Part shown: positions 1 through 7,973 of the stretch, piece by piece
How the letters are laid out: each line of letters starts with the position of its first letter
Position numbering within the stretch: the first letter of the stretch is position 1
Origin: Serratia rhizosphaerae
GTDB taxonomy: Bacteria > Pseudomonadota > Gammaproteobacteria > Enterobacterales > Enterobacteriaceae
DNA length: 64,000 nt
Reading direction: 5' to 3'
Assembly (NCBI RefSeq): GCF_009817885.1
Contig: NZ_CP041764.1
Coordinates: 2,542,001 to 2,606,000, forward strand
Notes under the pieces: model-generated
Databases searched by the model: none
What the model saw: the letters and a program-made list of their open reading frames with translations, nothing else
Told to the model about the DNA's origin: nothing
Translations under genes and position numbers: made by a program

Positions 1-531
1 CTGCTGCAGCACGATAAATTCAAACACCAGCAGGGTGAAGATGGCGCCGACCGGATCGATCACGATCCCTTCCCAACGGAGCACCTGGTTAATCCTGGCG
101 TTCGGCCGCACCACGCGCATCAACGGGGCGATCACCGTCGGGCCGGTAACCACCGTCACCGCACCGATCAGCGCCGCCAGCTCCGACGGGAAGTCCAACA
201 GCCACCAGCAGGCGACGCCGATGGTCATGAAGGTCGCCAGCATGCCGACGGTGACCAGATTGCGCACTACGCCGCCCAGCCCGCGGATCTCCTCCACCCG
301 CAGCGTCAGCGCGCCTTCAAACAGGATGATCGCCACTGACAGCGACACCAGCGGAAACAACAGATCGCCGAATAGCCCGTCCGGCTGCACCAGATGCACC
401 ACCGGGCCTAAAATAATGCCGAACAGCAACAGCGGCAGTATTGCCGGCAGGCGTAATAACCAGGCGAGCCACTGCGCCAGCAGCGAGCTTAAGCCGATAA
501 CCACCAACATCAACGGGGCGGAGAGTTCCAT
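1..531 (-). CDS. CPA1-type Na+(K+)/H+ antiporter, N-terminal part (truncated by window edge)
   Basis: Reading the minus strand from an ATG at 531 gives 177 uninterrupted codons running off the window edge. The protein is very hydrophobic, with several membrane segments from residue 1 onward. It carries CPA1-style stretches such as LPAILPLLLFGIILGP near residue 28, ILFEGALTL near 69 and VTVVTGPTVIAPL near 125, the last being the conserved ion-path segment of monovalent cation/proton antiporters. An AAAGGGAT ribosome site lies 7-8 nt before the ATG. Family membership is clear. The transported ion and the C-terminal regulatory part cannot be judged from this fragment. It is divergent from pgi. 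Confidence 0.85.
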   Translation of the reverse strand, partial: MELSAPLMLVVIGLSSLLAQWLAWLLRLPAILPLLLFGIILGPVVHLVQPDGLFGDLLFPLVSLSVAIILFEGALTLRVEEIRGLGGVVRNLVTVGMLATFMTIGVACWWLLDFPSELAALIGAVTVVTGPTVIAPLMRVVRPNARINQVLRWEGIVIDPVGAIFTLLVFEFIVLQQ

Positions 532-758
532 GAGAGCGATCCCTTTCAACAACGATATGGTCAACAATGACACAATTTGATGACAACCAGATCGGCCTGA
601 TAACAGGCCGTTAGCTCAATTATAGGGAAAAAGCTGAAACGATGCGGCTATGCGTTGACAGTTAGCGCCTATCGCAAGAAAAGAGATCATAATCACGCTC
701 TAACAGGCTACAATCGGACAATCACGTCATATTCATTCTCAAGCATAAGAGCGTTGCT

Positions 759-2405
759 ATGAAAAATATCAATCCTAGTCAAACCGCTGCTTGGCAAGCC
801 CTGCAGCAACATTTTGAACAAATGAAAGACGTACAGATCGGCGATCTGTTTGCCCAGGATAGCGAGCGTTTCTCCAAGTTCTCCGCCACCTTCGACGACC
901 AGATGCTGGTGGATTACTCCAAAAACCGCATTACCGCGGAGACGCTGACCAAGCTGCAGGCGCTGGCGCAAGAGACGGATTTGCAGGGCGCGATCAAAGC
1001 CATGTTCTCCGGCGAAAAAATCAACCGCACCGAAGATCGTGCGGTGCTGCACGTGGCGCTGCGCAACCGCAGCAATACGCCGATTATCGTTGACGGCAAA
1101 GACGTGATGCCGGAAGTGAACGCGGTGCTGGCGAAGATGAAGCAGTTCTGCGAACGGGTGATCGGCGGCGCATGGACCGGTTATACCGGCAAAGCGATCA
1201 CCGACGTGGTCAACATCGGCATCGGCGGCTCTGACCTGGGCCCTTACATGGTGACCGAGGCGCTGCGCCCGTATAAAAACCACCTGAACATGCACTTTGT
1301 CTCCAACGTTGACGGCACCCATATCGCCGAAACGCTGAAGCCGCTGAACCCGGAAACCACCCTGTTCCTGGTGGCCTCCAAAACCTTCACCACTCAGGAA
1401 ACCATGACCAACGCCCACAGCGCGCGCGATTGGTTCCTGCAGACGGCGGGCGATCGCCAGCACGTGGCCAAACACTTCGCCGCGCTGTCGACCAACGCCA
1501 AAGCGGTCGGCGAGTTCGGCATCGACACCGACAACATGTTCGAATTCTGGGACTGGGTCGGCGGCCGTTACTCTCTGTGGTCCGCCATCGGCCTGTCGAT
1601 TGCGCTGTCCATCGGCTTTGACAACTTCGAACAGCTGCTGAGCGGCGCGCATGCGATGGATAAACACTTCGCGCAGACGCCGGCGGAGCAGAACCTGCCG
1701 GTACTGCTGGCGCTGATCGGCATCTGGTACAACAACTTCTTCGGCGCCGAAACCGAAGCCATTCTGCCGTATGACCAGTATATGCACCGTTTTGCCGCTT
1801 ACTTCCAGCAGGGCAATATGGAATCCAACGGCAAGTATGTCGATCGCAACGGCAACCCGGTGGACTACCAGACCGGCCCAATCATCTGGGGCGAGCCGGG
1901 CACCAACGGTCAGCATGCGTTCTACCAGCTGATTCACCAGGGCACCAAACTGGTTCCTTGTGACTTTATCGCGCCGGCGGTCAGCCATAACCCGCTGAGC
2001 GACCATCACGCCAAACTGCTGTCCAACTTCTTCGCCCAGACCGAAGCGCTGGCGTTCGGCAAATCGCTGGAGACCGTTGAGGCGGAATTTGCCGCGCAGG
2101 GCAAAAAGCCGGAAGAGGTGCAGCATGTGGCGCCGTTCAAAGTGTTCGAGGGCAACCGTCCGACCAACTCCATCTTGCTGCGTGAGATCACGCCGTTCAG
2201 CCTGGGCAGCCTGATTGCGCTGTATGAGCACAAGATCTTCACTCAAGGCGCGATCCTGAATATCTTCACCTTCGACCAGTGGGGCGTGGAGCTGGGCAAA
2301 CAGCTGGCTAACCGCATTCTGCCGGAACTGGCGGGCGGCGAGCAGGTCAGCAGCCACGACAGCTCCACCAACGGCCTGATCAACCGCTTTAAAACATGGC
2401 GCTAA
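759..2405 (+). CDS. pgi: Glucose-6-phosphate isomerase
   Basis: Cytoplasmic enzyme interconverting glucose 6-phosphate and fructose 6-phosphate, at the entry to glycolysis. The 548 residues match the usual enterobacterial length (549 in E. coli). Sugar-phosphate isomerase motifs are visible: VVNIGIGGSDLGP near residue 151, VASKTFTTQET near 205, the GPIIWGEPGTNGQHAFYQLIHQ region near 375, and a C-terminal SSHDSSTNGLINRFK. It is collinear with E. coli Pgi throughout, so the ATG at 759 is retained although its ribosome site is weak. An insertion sequence starts 25 nt after the stop and separates the gene from a strong terminator at 3736-3761. Confidence 0.99.
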   Translation: MKNINPSQTAAWQALQQHFEQMKDVQIGDLFAQDSERFSKFSATFDDQMLVDYSKNRITAETLTKLQALAQETDLQGAIKAMFSGEKINRTEDRAVLHVALRNRSNTPIIVDGKDVMPEVNAVLAKMKQFCERVIGGAWTGYTGKAITDVVNIGIGGSDLGPYMVTEALRPYKNHLNMHFVSNVDGTHIAETLKPLNPETTLFLVASKTFTTQETMTNAHSARDWFLQTAGDRQHVAKHFAALSTNAKAVGEFGIDTDNMFEFWDWVGGRYSLWSAIGLSIALSIGFDNFEQLLSGAHAMDKHFAQTPAEQNLPVLLALIGIWYNNFFGAETEAILPYDQYMHRFAAYFQQGNMESNGKYVDRNGNPVDYQTGPIIWGEPGTNGQHAFYQLIHQGTKLVPCDFIAPAVSHNPLSDHHAKLLSNFFAQTEALAFGKSLETVEAEFAAQGKKPEEVQHVAPFKVFEGNRPTNSILLREITPFSLGSLIALYEHKIFTQGAILNIFTFDQWGVELGKQLANRILPELAGGEQVSSHDSSTNGLINRFKTWR

Positions 2406-2458
2406 GGCTCGGCCTGGGTCTGTTGACTAGTCCTGATATAGGTTGACACTTTTCAGCC

Positions 2459-3326
2459 TTATAACGCCCGATGAACCTCATCGGGCGTTTTGTATTGTAG
2501 CGACAGATGCGGTCGCCGTGCGTTGTAGATTTCCACAGACTGCCTGACCATCTTTCTTGCCTGCACGATGTCTTTCGGTTTGCCAAGCAGGTATTCCGTT
2601 TTCAGTATCCCGTTTATCCTCTCCGCCAGCGCATTCTGGTAACAGTCATACCCGTCTGTCATCGAACAGGTGACGCCATGTCGCTTGTGTAACGTCTGAT
2701 ATTCCTGCGAGCAGTACTGGATCCCCCGGTCCGAGTGATGTACCAACGGAGCTGCGGTGCGCCTGCTGGCCAGCGCCATTTTGAACGCACAGGCGACATG
2801 CCGGGTATGCAGGCTGTCATGCACATGATACCCCACGATTTTTCTCGACCACGCATCCGTTATCAGACTGATATACGCCGTTCCTGTTTTCAGCGGCAGA
2901 TAGGTGATATCCGCTACCCACACCTGTTCCGGGCGGCTGGCTATAACCTGATGTTCTCCCGCTTTCAGCAAGTTGGGATGACGGTAAAAACGATGATGGC
3001 TGTGCGTTGTCTTATGATACGCCCGTTTAGGCATCACCAGTAAACGGGCGCAGCGCAGTATCCGGAACAGGCGGTCTCGCCCCACATGCACGGGGGCTTC
3101 CGGCTGCTGTCGCAGTAAGTGGTGCAGCTTGCGTGTACCCAGTCGGGGCTGGTGTAAGCGGATAGCGGTCACCTGCTCCACTATATGGTGGGCTTGCTCT
3201 TCTCTTCCACGTTCACGTTGCAAGGACTGATACCATGCCTGCCGGCTGATACCCATCCACCGGCAGGCGCGTGCTACCGTGAGTCGTGGCGCTTGTGTTT
3301 GCGCGATAAGGCAGCCAACTGCTTTT
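2459..3326 (-). CDS. IS3-family transposase OrfB (DDE integrase core)
   Basis: The catalytic half of an IS3 transposase. An HTH_21-like segment (GISRQAWYQSLQRER) precedes an rve integrase core with the first acidic residue in WVADITYL, the second in HHSDRGIQY and the glutamate in NALAERINGILKTEY. In this family OrfB is normally made as an OrfA-OrfB fusion by -1 slippage. The motif A-AAA-AAG lies at 3320-3326, and the OrfB frame is open from there, so the start is given as the slip site. The first in-frame ATG, at 3256, would remove about 22 residues. The reading frame itself is intact. Confidence 0.9.
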
Positions 3327-3671
3327 TTGTCAGGGTAGCTCCGAACTCGGTATTCATCACTTTTACGACGGCTTCAAAGAACTGCGCTTTGACTTCAGAT
3401 TCAGCCAGTTGCTGTTCGAGTTCTTTGATGCGCTGTTCAGGAGTCAGGGTAACTTGGGCATATCATCTCCGCACAGTCTGGTTGAAGAGGACGAACGCCA
3501 GTCGAGTTGGCCATATTTACGCAGCCAGTTCATGACGGTATGACTGCCCTGGATACCGTAGCGGTCTTGTGCCTGACGGTAAGTCATCTCGCCTTTTTCG
3601 ACCTGTTGGACGACGGCCAATTTAAAGGATAGAGGGTAATCGCGTTGCGTGCGTTTAACATACTGGTTCAT
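3274..3671 (-). pseudogene. IS3-family OrfA, apparently frameshifted
   Basis: OrfA supplies the DNA-binding helix-turn-helix and leucine zipper of IS3 transposases. From ATG 3671 (AGGAAAG ribosome site) the frame encodes an HTH protein (KAVVQQ-type helix, TYRQAQDRYGI, VMNWLRKYG) but stops at 3444-3446, after only 75 residues. Immediately downstream another frame carries the missing leucine-zipper part, starting LTPEQRIKELEQQLAES and continuing to a stop at 3274-3276. It includes the slippery site at 3320-3326. A single lost base near 3447-3450, for example one C of a run, would explain this. The element may therefore be unable to move by itself. A sequencing error remains possible. Confidence 0.75.
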
Positions 3672-3735
3672 CACACTTTCCTCTGTTCGTGAGTAAAATG
3701 TGTCAACGCTATTTAGGACGGGTCATGTGAATAAT

Positions 3736-3761
3736 AAAAAACCCGCCGCGGCGGGTTTTTT
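3736..3761. terminator. Bidirectional intrinsic terminator (pgi / adhP)
   Basis: A perfect GC palindrome, CCCGCCGCGGCGGG (3742-3755), has a run of six A before it and six T after it, so it can work in both directions. It probably served pgi before the IS inserted, and it now lies beyond the IS right end. On the other strand it ends the adhP transcript. Confidence 0.9.
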
Positions 3762-3782
3762 ATTGCCGGTTGGCGGCCGGGA

Positions 3783-4796
3783 TCAGCGAGCGTGGAAATC
3801 GATCACCATGCGGCCTTTAATCTTGCCCTGTTCCATCTCCTGGAAAATGGCGTTGATATCTTCCACCGGACGTTTGGTGACGGTGGGCACTACCTTGCCT
3901 TCGGCGGCGAATTGAAACGCTTCTTTTAAATCTTCACGGGTGCCGACCAGCGAACCGACCACCTGAATGCCGTCCAGCACCAGCCGCGGGATATTCAGGC
4001 TCATCGACTCCGGCGGCAGGCCGACGGCAACGATGCGGCCGCCGGCGCGCATGGCGTCCACCGCCGAATTGAATGCAGCCTTGGCTACCGCAGTCACCAC
4101 CGCGGCGTGCGCGCCCTGGACTTTATCCTGGATAATCTGTGCCGCGTCTTCCGTACGGGAGTTAATCACCAAATCGGCGCCCATTTCGCTGGCGAATTTC
4201 AGCTGTGCGTCATTGACGTCGATGGCGATAACCTTGGCGTTAAAGACGTTTTTCGCATACTGCAGCGCCAGGTTGCCGAGGCCGCCCAGGCCGTAAATGG
4301 CGATCCACTGGCCGGGGGCAATGCCCGATATTTTCACCGCCTTGTAGGTGGTGACGCCGGCGCAGGTGATGCTGCTGGCAGCCGCCGGATCCAGCCCGTC
4401 CGGCACTTTTACCGCATAGTCGGCCACCACGATGCACTCTTCCGCCATCCCGCCGTCCACGCTGTAGCCGGCGTTCTTCACCTCGCGGCACAGGGTTTCG
4501 TTGCCGCTGTTACAGTATTCGCAGTGCCCGCAGCCCTGGTAGAACCAGGCAACGCTGGCGCGGTCGCCAACTTTCAACGAACTGACGCCGGGACCGACCG
4601 CTTTTACCACGCCAATGCCTTCATGGCCGAGGATGACGCCGGTCTTATCGCCGAAATCACCGTTTTTGACATGCAGATCGGTATGGCAGACGCCGCAGCA
4701 CTCCATACTGAGCAGCGCTTCGCCGTGTTCCAGCGGGCGCAGCTGTTTATCCACGACGCCGACCGAGTGATCCTGATTAACAACTGCAGCTTTCAT
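3783..4796 (-). CDS. adhP: Zinc-dependent alcohol dehydrogenase AdhP
   Basis: NAD-dependent oxidation of ethanol and other primary alcohols. The 337-residue medium-chain dehydrogenase has the catalytic zinc motif CGVCHTDLH (from about residue 35), GHEGIGVV, the structural zinc set CGHCEYCNSGNETLC, and the Rossmann motif GLGGLG. The start at 4796 has an AGGAGA ribosome site 6-7 nt upstream. A longer upstream frame would add 40 residues with no family match. It aligns end to end with propanol-preferring AdhP. The gene stands alone, facing pgi. Confidence 0.96.
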   Translation of the reverse strand: MKAAVVNQDHSVGVVDKQLRPLEHGEALLSMECCGVCHTDLHVKNGDFGDKTGVILGHEGIGVVKAVGPGVSSLKVGDRASVAWFYQGCGHCEYCNSGNETLCREVKNAGYSVDGGMAEECIVVADYAVKVPDGLDPAAASSITCAGVTTYKAVKISGIAPGQWIAIYGLGGLGNLALQYAKNVFNAKVIAIDVNDAQLKFASEMGADLVINSRTEDAAQIIQDKVQGAHAAVVTAVAKAAFNSAVDAMRAGGRIVAVGLPPESMSLNIPRLVLDGIQVVGSLVGTREDLKEAFQFAAEGKVVPTVTKRPVEDINAIFQEMEQGKIKGRMVIDFHAR

Positions 4797-4883
4797 TGTG
4801 AGTCTCCTGAACGATCGCAAACTTAAAAGATAGCGCAGAATCGGCGTGGTGATGGGGGATGAGCAAAAGAAAACGGAGCAAAG

Positions 4884-4915
4884 AAAAATGCCGGTCGGTG
4901 AGGCACCGGCCGGCA
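4884..4915 (-). terminator. Intrinsic terminator after the wzi-like gene
   Basis: Near-perfect 12-bp stem (TGCCGGTCGGTG with CACCGGCCGGCA). On the minus strand it is followed by TTTTTC, just past the wzi-like stop codon. Confidence 0.8.
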
Positions 4916-4939
4916 TGGTAACGAGGGTAGGGTCAGCGA

Positions 4940-6376
4940 TTACAGATTGATTGGCACTTCCAGGCTGATGCCGGCGCCAACGTCGTCTGCGGTGCTGTTG
5001 TTGTTATCGGTGTACCACAGGCTGGTATCGAATTTCACCTGCGAATCGAAGTCATAGCCCCAACCCAGCTGAATGCCTTTCAGCGTATCCGAGCGCGGGA
5101 AGGCCTGGTTGATCGCCATATTCAGCGGGTTAACTTTGGCATACACTAAACGGGTGCTCCAGCGCTGACCGTCGTCCAGCACCAGTTCTACCCGGCCGGA
5201 CAGCATCTGGCCGTCGCCGCCCATCGCGTGACCCAGCGGGTAACCCTGCTGGTAGTAACCGCCGCGGTAGGTGTAGTGGTTATACACATAGCCTTTACGA
5301 TCGCGGTCTGCGCGGGTGTCGGCGCCTTCAATATACCAGTTGATGGTGTTCGGGCCCCACTCAGGGTGGCCTTCCAGGCCCAGCAGGTAGGTATTTTTCG
5401 ACGGCAGCAGGCCGGCTTCATCTTCGCCGATCAACTGACCGTACAGGCTGACCGGCAGGCCGATCAGCGGCTGCATCTTCAGCTTGAAGTCAAAGCCTGC
5501 CAGCTGGTTGCCCGGATCGTTACCTTGGCCGGAGTCATCGTTATCCTTGCCGGTAAAGCCGTCCCAGAACGAGCTCCAGGACTCCGGACGTCCTTGGCCG
5601 CCCCACTGCATGATGCGAGAGGCGCCCAGTTCGACAAAGTCGGTCGGCATCATGGTGAAACGGCCGCCAATCAGCTTGGTGTGCGGTATGGACGAGTATT
5701 GTGACAGCTGGCCGGCGGTAATCTGGTACTGCCAACGGCCGATCCAGGAGAGCCACGGCGTTTCAAACGGCGATTGATCGGCGCGCTGCATCATAAAGCC
5801 GGTAACCGGACGCGCGGCGTCGGAACGGATCAGGCTGCCGTCATAGCCCGGCCCCCACCACTGGGAAACTTCGCCGAAGGAGATCCACTGGTTCCAGACT
5901 TTTAGCGCGCCGTAGGAACCTTGCATATTAAACTTGGACCCATCGCTGACGCGCTGGTCGCCTTCCACTGAACCCTGCAGGCGCACATCCCAGTATTCGC
6001 CGCTGCCGCCGACGCCGACGGTCAGACGATCGTCAGCATACTCATTCTGGCCAAAGCCCTGTGGGGTGCCAGGTTTATCGGTGGAGGCGTAACCGCTGAT
6101 GCGGATATTGGATTTCAGTTCACCGACGCGACGCTGAACGCGGTCAATCACGTTCTTTTCGGTATTAGTGACCGGTTTGGCCTGCGACAGTACGGAATTG
6201 ATCTCTTCCTGGCTGAGCGGCCAGGTGGACAGACTGACGTTGATCACGCCGCGATCGGACAGCCAGGCCAGATCGTTGCGCAGATCGTTATCAGGAGTGA
6301 CCAGACCGCTGGCGTGGCTGGTCAAGGCACAGGTAAACAAGCCTGCGGCGACCAGTCCGTTGAGTTTAGCGCGCAT
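4940..6376 (-). CDS. Wzi-family outer membrane beta-barrel protein (capsule assembly family)
   Basis: The 478-residue protein has a signal peptide ending at SHASG (about residue 23). An N-terminal helical part (residues 30-95) precedes a long stretch of alternating aromatic and polar beta strands ending in the hydrophobic C-terminal strand SLEVPINL. Motifs such as FGEVSQWWGPGYDGSLI and the GRFTMMPTDFVELGASR region are typical of Wzi, the outer-membrane lectin that anchors group 1 capsule. No capsule genes (wza, wzc, polymerases) lie nearby, so it is an orphan here. A broader porin-like or polysaccharide-binding role cannot be excluded. It is transcribed alone, divergent from psiE. Confidence 0.85.
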   Translation of the reverse strand: MRAKLNGLVAAGLFTCALTSHASGLVTPDNDLRNDLAWLSDRGVINVSLSTWPLSQEEINSVLSQAKPVTNTEKNVIDRVQRRVGELKSNIRISGYASTDKPGTPQGFGQNEYADDRLTVGVGGSGEYWDVRLQGSVEGDQRVSDGSKFNMQGSYGALKVWNQWISFGEVSQWWGPGYDGSLIRSDAARPVTGFMMQRADQSPFETPWLSWIGRWQYQITAGQLSQYSSIPHTKLIGGRFTMMPTDFVELGASRIMQWGGQGRPESWSSFWDGFTGKDNDDSGQGNDPGNQLAGFDFKLKMQPLIGLPVSLYGQLIGEDEAGLLPSKNTYLLGLEGHPEWGPNTINWYIEGADTRADRDRKGYVYNHYTYRGGYYQQGYPLGHAMGGDGQMLSGRVELVLDDGQRWSTRLVYAKVNPLNMAINQAFPRSDTLKGIQLGWGYDFDSQVKFDTSLWYTDNNNSTADDVGAGISLEVPINL

Positions 6377-6601
6377 AAAAAGTTCCTTTCCTGAGTCAGG
6401 GAATTGTAGATTTTATGTAAAGTTCTGTGACCCATGATAGATGACATTTCAATTCGCTACAAATATATCCAACGGCGAGGGTTGGTTGTAATTTATTGTT
6501 ATATATGGGTTTATATTGCGTGGTGGCATTGGGGTGATTTTTAAGATAATACCTATATTTAGATGCGGTTCATTCTTTTGAGGTTCGGGTTGGAGAGAAA
6601 T

Positions 6602-7009
6602 ATGGCAAAGACGTCACGGTCGATAGCAATTGCTAAAGGCTTACAGCGGGTACTGAACGTCGGACTGCTGCTGCTGGCGGCGATTCTGGTGGTGTTTCTG
6701 GTAAAGGAAACCATTCATCTGGCGAAAGTGTTATTTATCAACAATGAGGAGTCTTCATCGTATCTGCTGATTGAAGGCATTGTGATTTACTTCCTGTATT
6801 TTGAATTTATTGCCTTGATTGTTAAGTATTTTGAGTCGGGTTACCATTTCCCGTTGCGCTATTTTATCTATATCGGCATTACCGCGATTATCCGGCTGAT
6901 CATCGTCGATCATAAAAATCCCTTTGATACGCTGATCTATGCCGGGGCGATTATGCTGCTGGTGGCGACGCTGTATCTGGCCAATACCGATCGGCTCAAG
7001 CGCGAATAG
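6602..7009 (+). CDS. psiE: Phosphate-starvation-inducible membrane protein PsiE
   Basis: The 135-residue inner-membrane protein has four predicted membrane segments (about residues 20-40, 58-78, 84-102 and 108-125) and a short basic C-terminus. Length and layout match E. coli PsiE (136 residues), which sits at the same place upstream of malG. The biochemical role is unknown. The ATG at 6602 is chosen because GGAGAG lies just upstream. An upstream ATG at 6563 lacks a ribosome site and adds residues not present in the family. The promoter region to wzi (6377-6601) is AT-rich. Confidence 0.93.
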   Translation: MAKTSRSIAIAKGLQRVLNVGLLLLAAILVVFLVKETIHLAKVLFINNEESSSYLLIEGIVIYFLYFEFIALIVKYFESGYHFPLRYFIYIGITAIIRLIIVDHKNPFDTLIYAGAIMLLVATLYLANTDRLKRE

Positions 7010-7015
7010 CGGCCT

Positions 7016-7040
7016 AAAAAAGGCGTCCCGTCAGGGACGC
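7016..7040. terminator. Bidirectional terminator between psiE and malG
   Basis: The hairpin GCGTCCC-GTCA-GGGACGC (7023-7040) is preceded by six A. On the minus strand the stem is therefore followed by a T run and ends malEFG. The same stem can also terminate psiE. Confidence 0.8.
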
Positions 7041-7071
7041 TAAAGACACAGGCACAGTGTGAAACTTTGTG

Positions 7072-7962
7072 TTATCCCTTTACCCCGCCGGCGGTCAGGC
7101 CGCCCACCAGCCAGCGCTGCGCCAGCAGGAAGACGGTGGTGATCGGAATGGCTGACAGCACCGCCGCGGCGGCGAAGTCTCCCCACAGATAGTTCTGCGG
7201 ATTCAGGTATTGCTGCATTCCCACCGCCAGCGTGTAACTGTTCACGTCGCGTAACAGCAGTGAGGCGACCGGCACCTCGGTGATGGCGGCGATAAACGAC
7301 AGAATAAACACCACCGCCAGGATCGGCACCGACAACGGCAGCAGCACCAGGCGGAAGGCCTGCCACGGCGTGGCGCCGTCCAGCGCCGCCGCTTCCTCCA
7401 GCGAATTGTCGATGGTTTCGAAGTAGCCCTTGATGGTCCAGACGTGCAGGGCAATGCCGCCCATATAGGCGAAAATCACCCCTCCGTGGGTATTGAGGCC
7501 GATAAACGGCAGGTATTGGCCCAGACGATCAAACAGCGCGTACAGGGCGACCAGCGACAGCACCGCCGGGAACATCTGAAAAATCAGCATGCTTTTCAGC
7601 AGGGCGCTTTTACCGCGAAAGCGCAGGCGTGCAAAGGCATAGGCGCAGGTGGTCGACAGCGTGACGATGCCGATGGCGGTGATCGCCGCTACCTTCACCG
7701 AATTCCACAGCCACAGCAGCACCGGGAACGGCGGCGGCGTTACGCTGCCGTCGGCGTGGGTAACGCTCAGACCCAGCGCCAGCCGCCAGTGGTCGAAGGA
7801 GACCTGATCCGGGATCAGGCTGCCGGTGGCGAAATTGCCGGCGCGCAGCGAAATTGCCACCACCATCAGCAGCGGAAACATGATCAGGGCGATAAAACTC
7901 AGCATTGCCAAATGGGTCAGCCACAGGCGCAGACGCTGGGATTTCGGTTGGACCATAGCCAT
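7072..7962 (-). CDS. malG: Maltose/maltodextrin ABC transporter permease MalG
   Basis: Inner-membrane permease that, with MalF and the MalK dimer, imports maltose and maltodextrins delivered by MalE. It has 296 residues (the usual length), six membrane segments, a long periplasmic loop and the EAA-type MalK-docking motif LEEAAALDGATPWQAFRLVLLP near residue 190. The C-terminus ends GGLTAGGVKG, the tail known from E. coli MalG to reach into the MalE site. Last gene of malEFG. The gap to malF is only 11 nt, so the two are co-translated from one message. Confidence 0.98.
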   Translation of the reverse strand: MAMVQPKSQRLRLWLTHLAMLSFIALIMFPLLMVVAISLRAGNFATGSLIPDQVSFDHWRLALGLSVTHADGSVTPPPFPVLLWLWNSVKVAAITAIGIVTLSTTCAYAFARLRFRGKSALLKSMLIFQMFPAVLSLVALYALFDRLGQYLPFIGLNTHGGVIFAYMGGIALHVWTIKGYFETIDNSLEEAAALDGATPWQAFRLVLLPLSVPILAVVFILSFIAAITEVPVASLLLRDVNSYTLAVGMQQYLNPQNYLWGDFAAAAVLSAIPITTVFLLAQRWLVGGLTAGGVKG

Positions 7963-7973
7963 GGGTGTTCTCC

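Larger units (their letters stand above)
2430..3719 (-). mobile_element. IS3-family insertion sequence, about 1.29 kb
   Basis: The ends are imperfect inverted repeats. The left end 2430-2449 reads GTCCTGATATAGG then TTGACAC. The right end 3700-3719, on the opposite strand, reads GTCCTAAATAGCG then TTGACAC. Between them lie an orfA-like HTH gene and an orfB DDE transposase in the usual two-frame arrangement, with an A6G slippery heptamer. No clean 3-4 bp target duplication touches these ends. GGGTC occurs right after the right end (3720 onward) and also at 2416-2420, 9 nt outside the left end, so the exact left boundary is uncertain. The element sits between the pgi stop and its terminator. 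Confidence 0.93.

Noticed and set aside
708..2357. 549-residue open frame on the minus strand opposite pgi
   Set aside because: It mirrors pgi exactly; high-GC codon use leaves the antisense frame open. Its composition (Arg/Gln/His/Val-rich) matches no family.
6377..6601. JUMPstart/ops element upstream of the wzi-like gene
   Set aside because: The GGCGGTAG ops core was not found in the upstream region.
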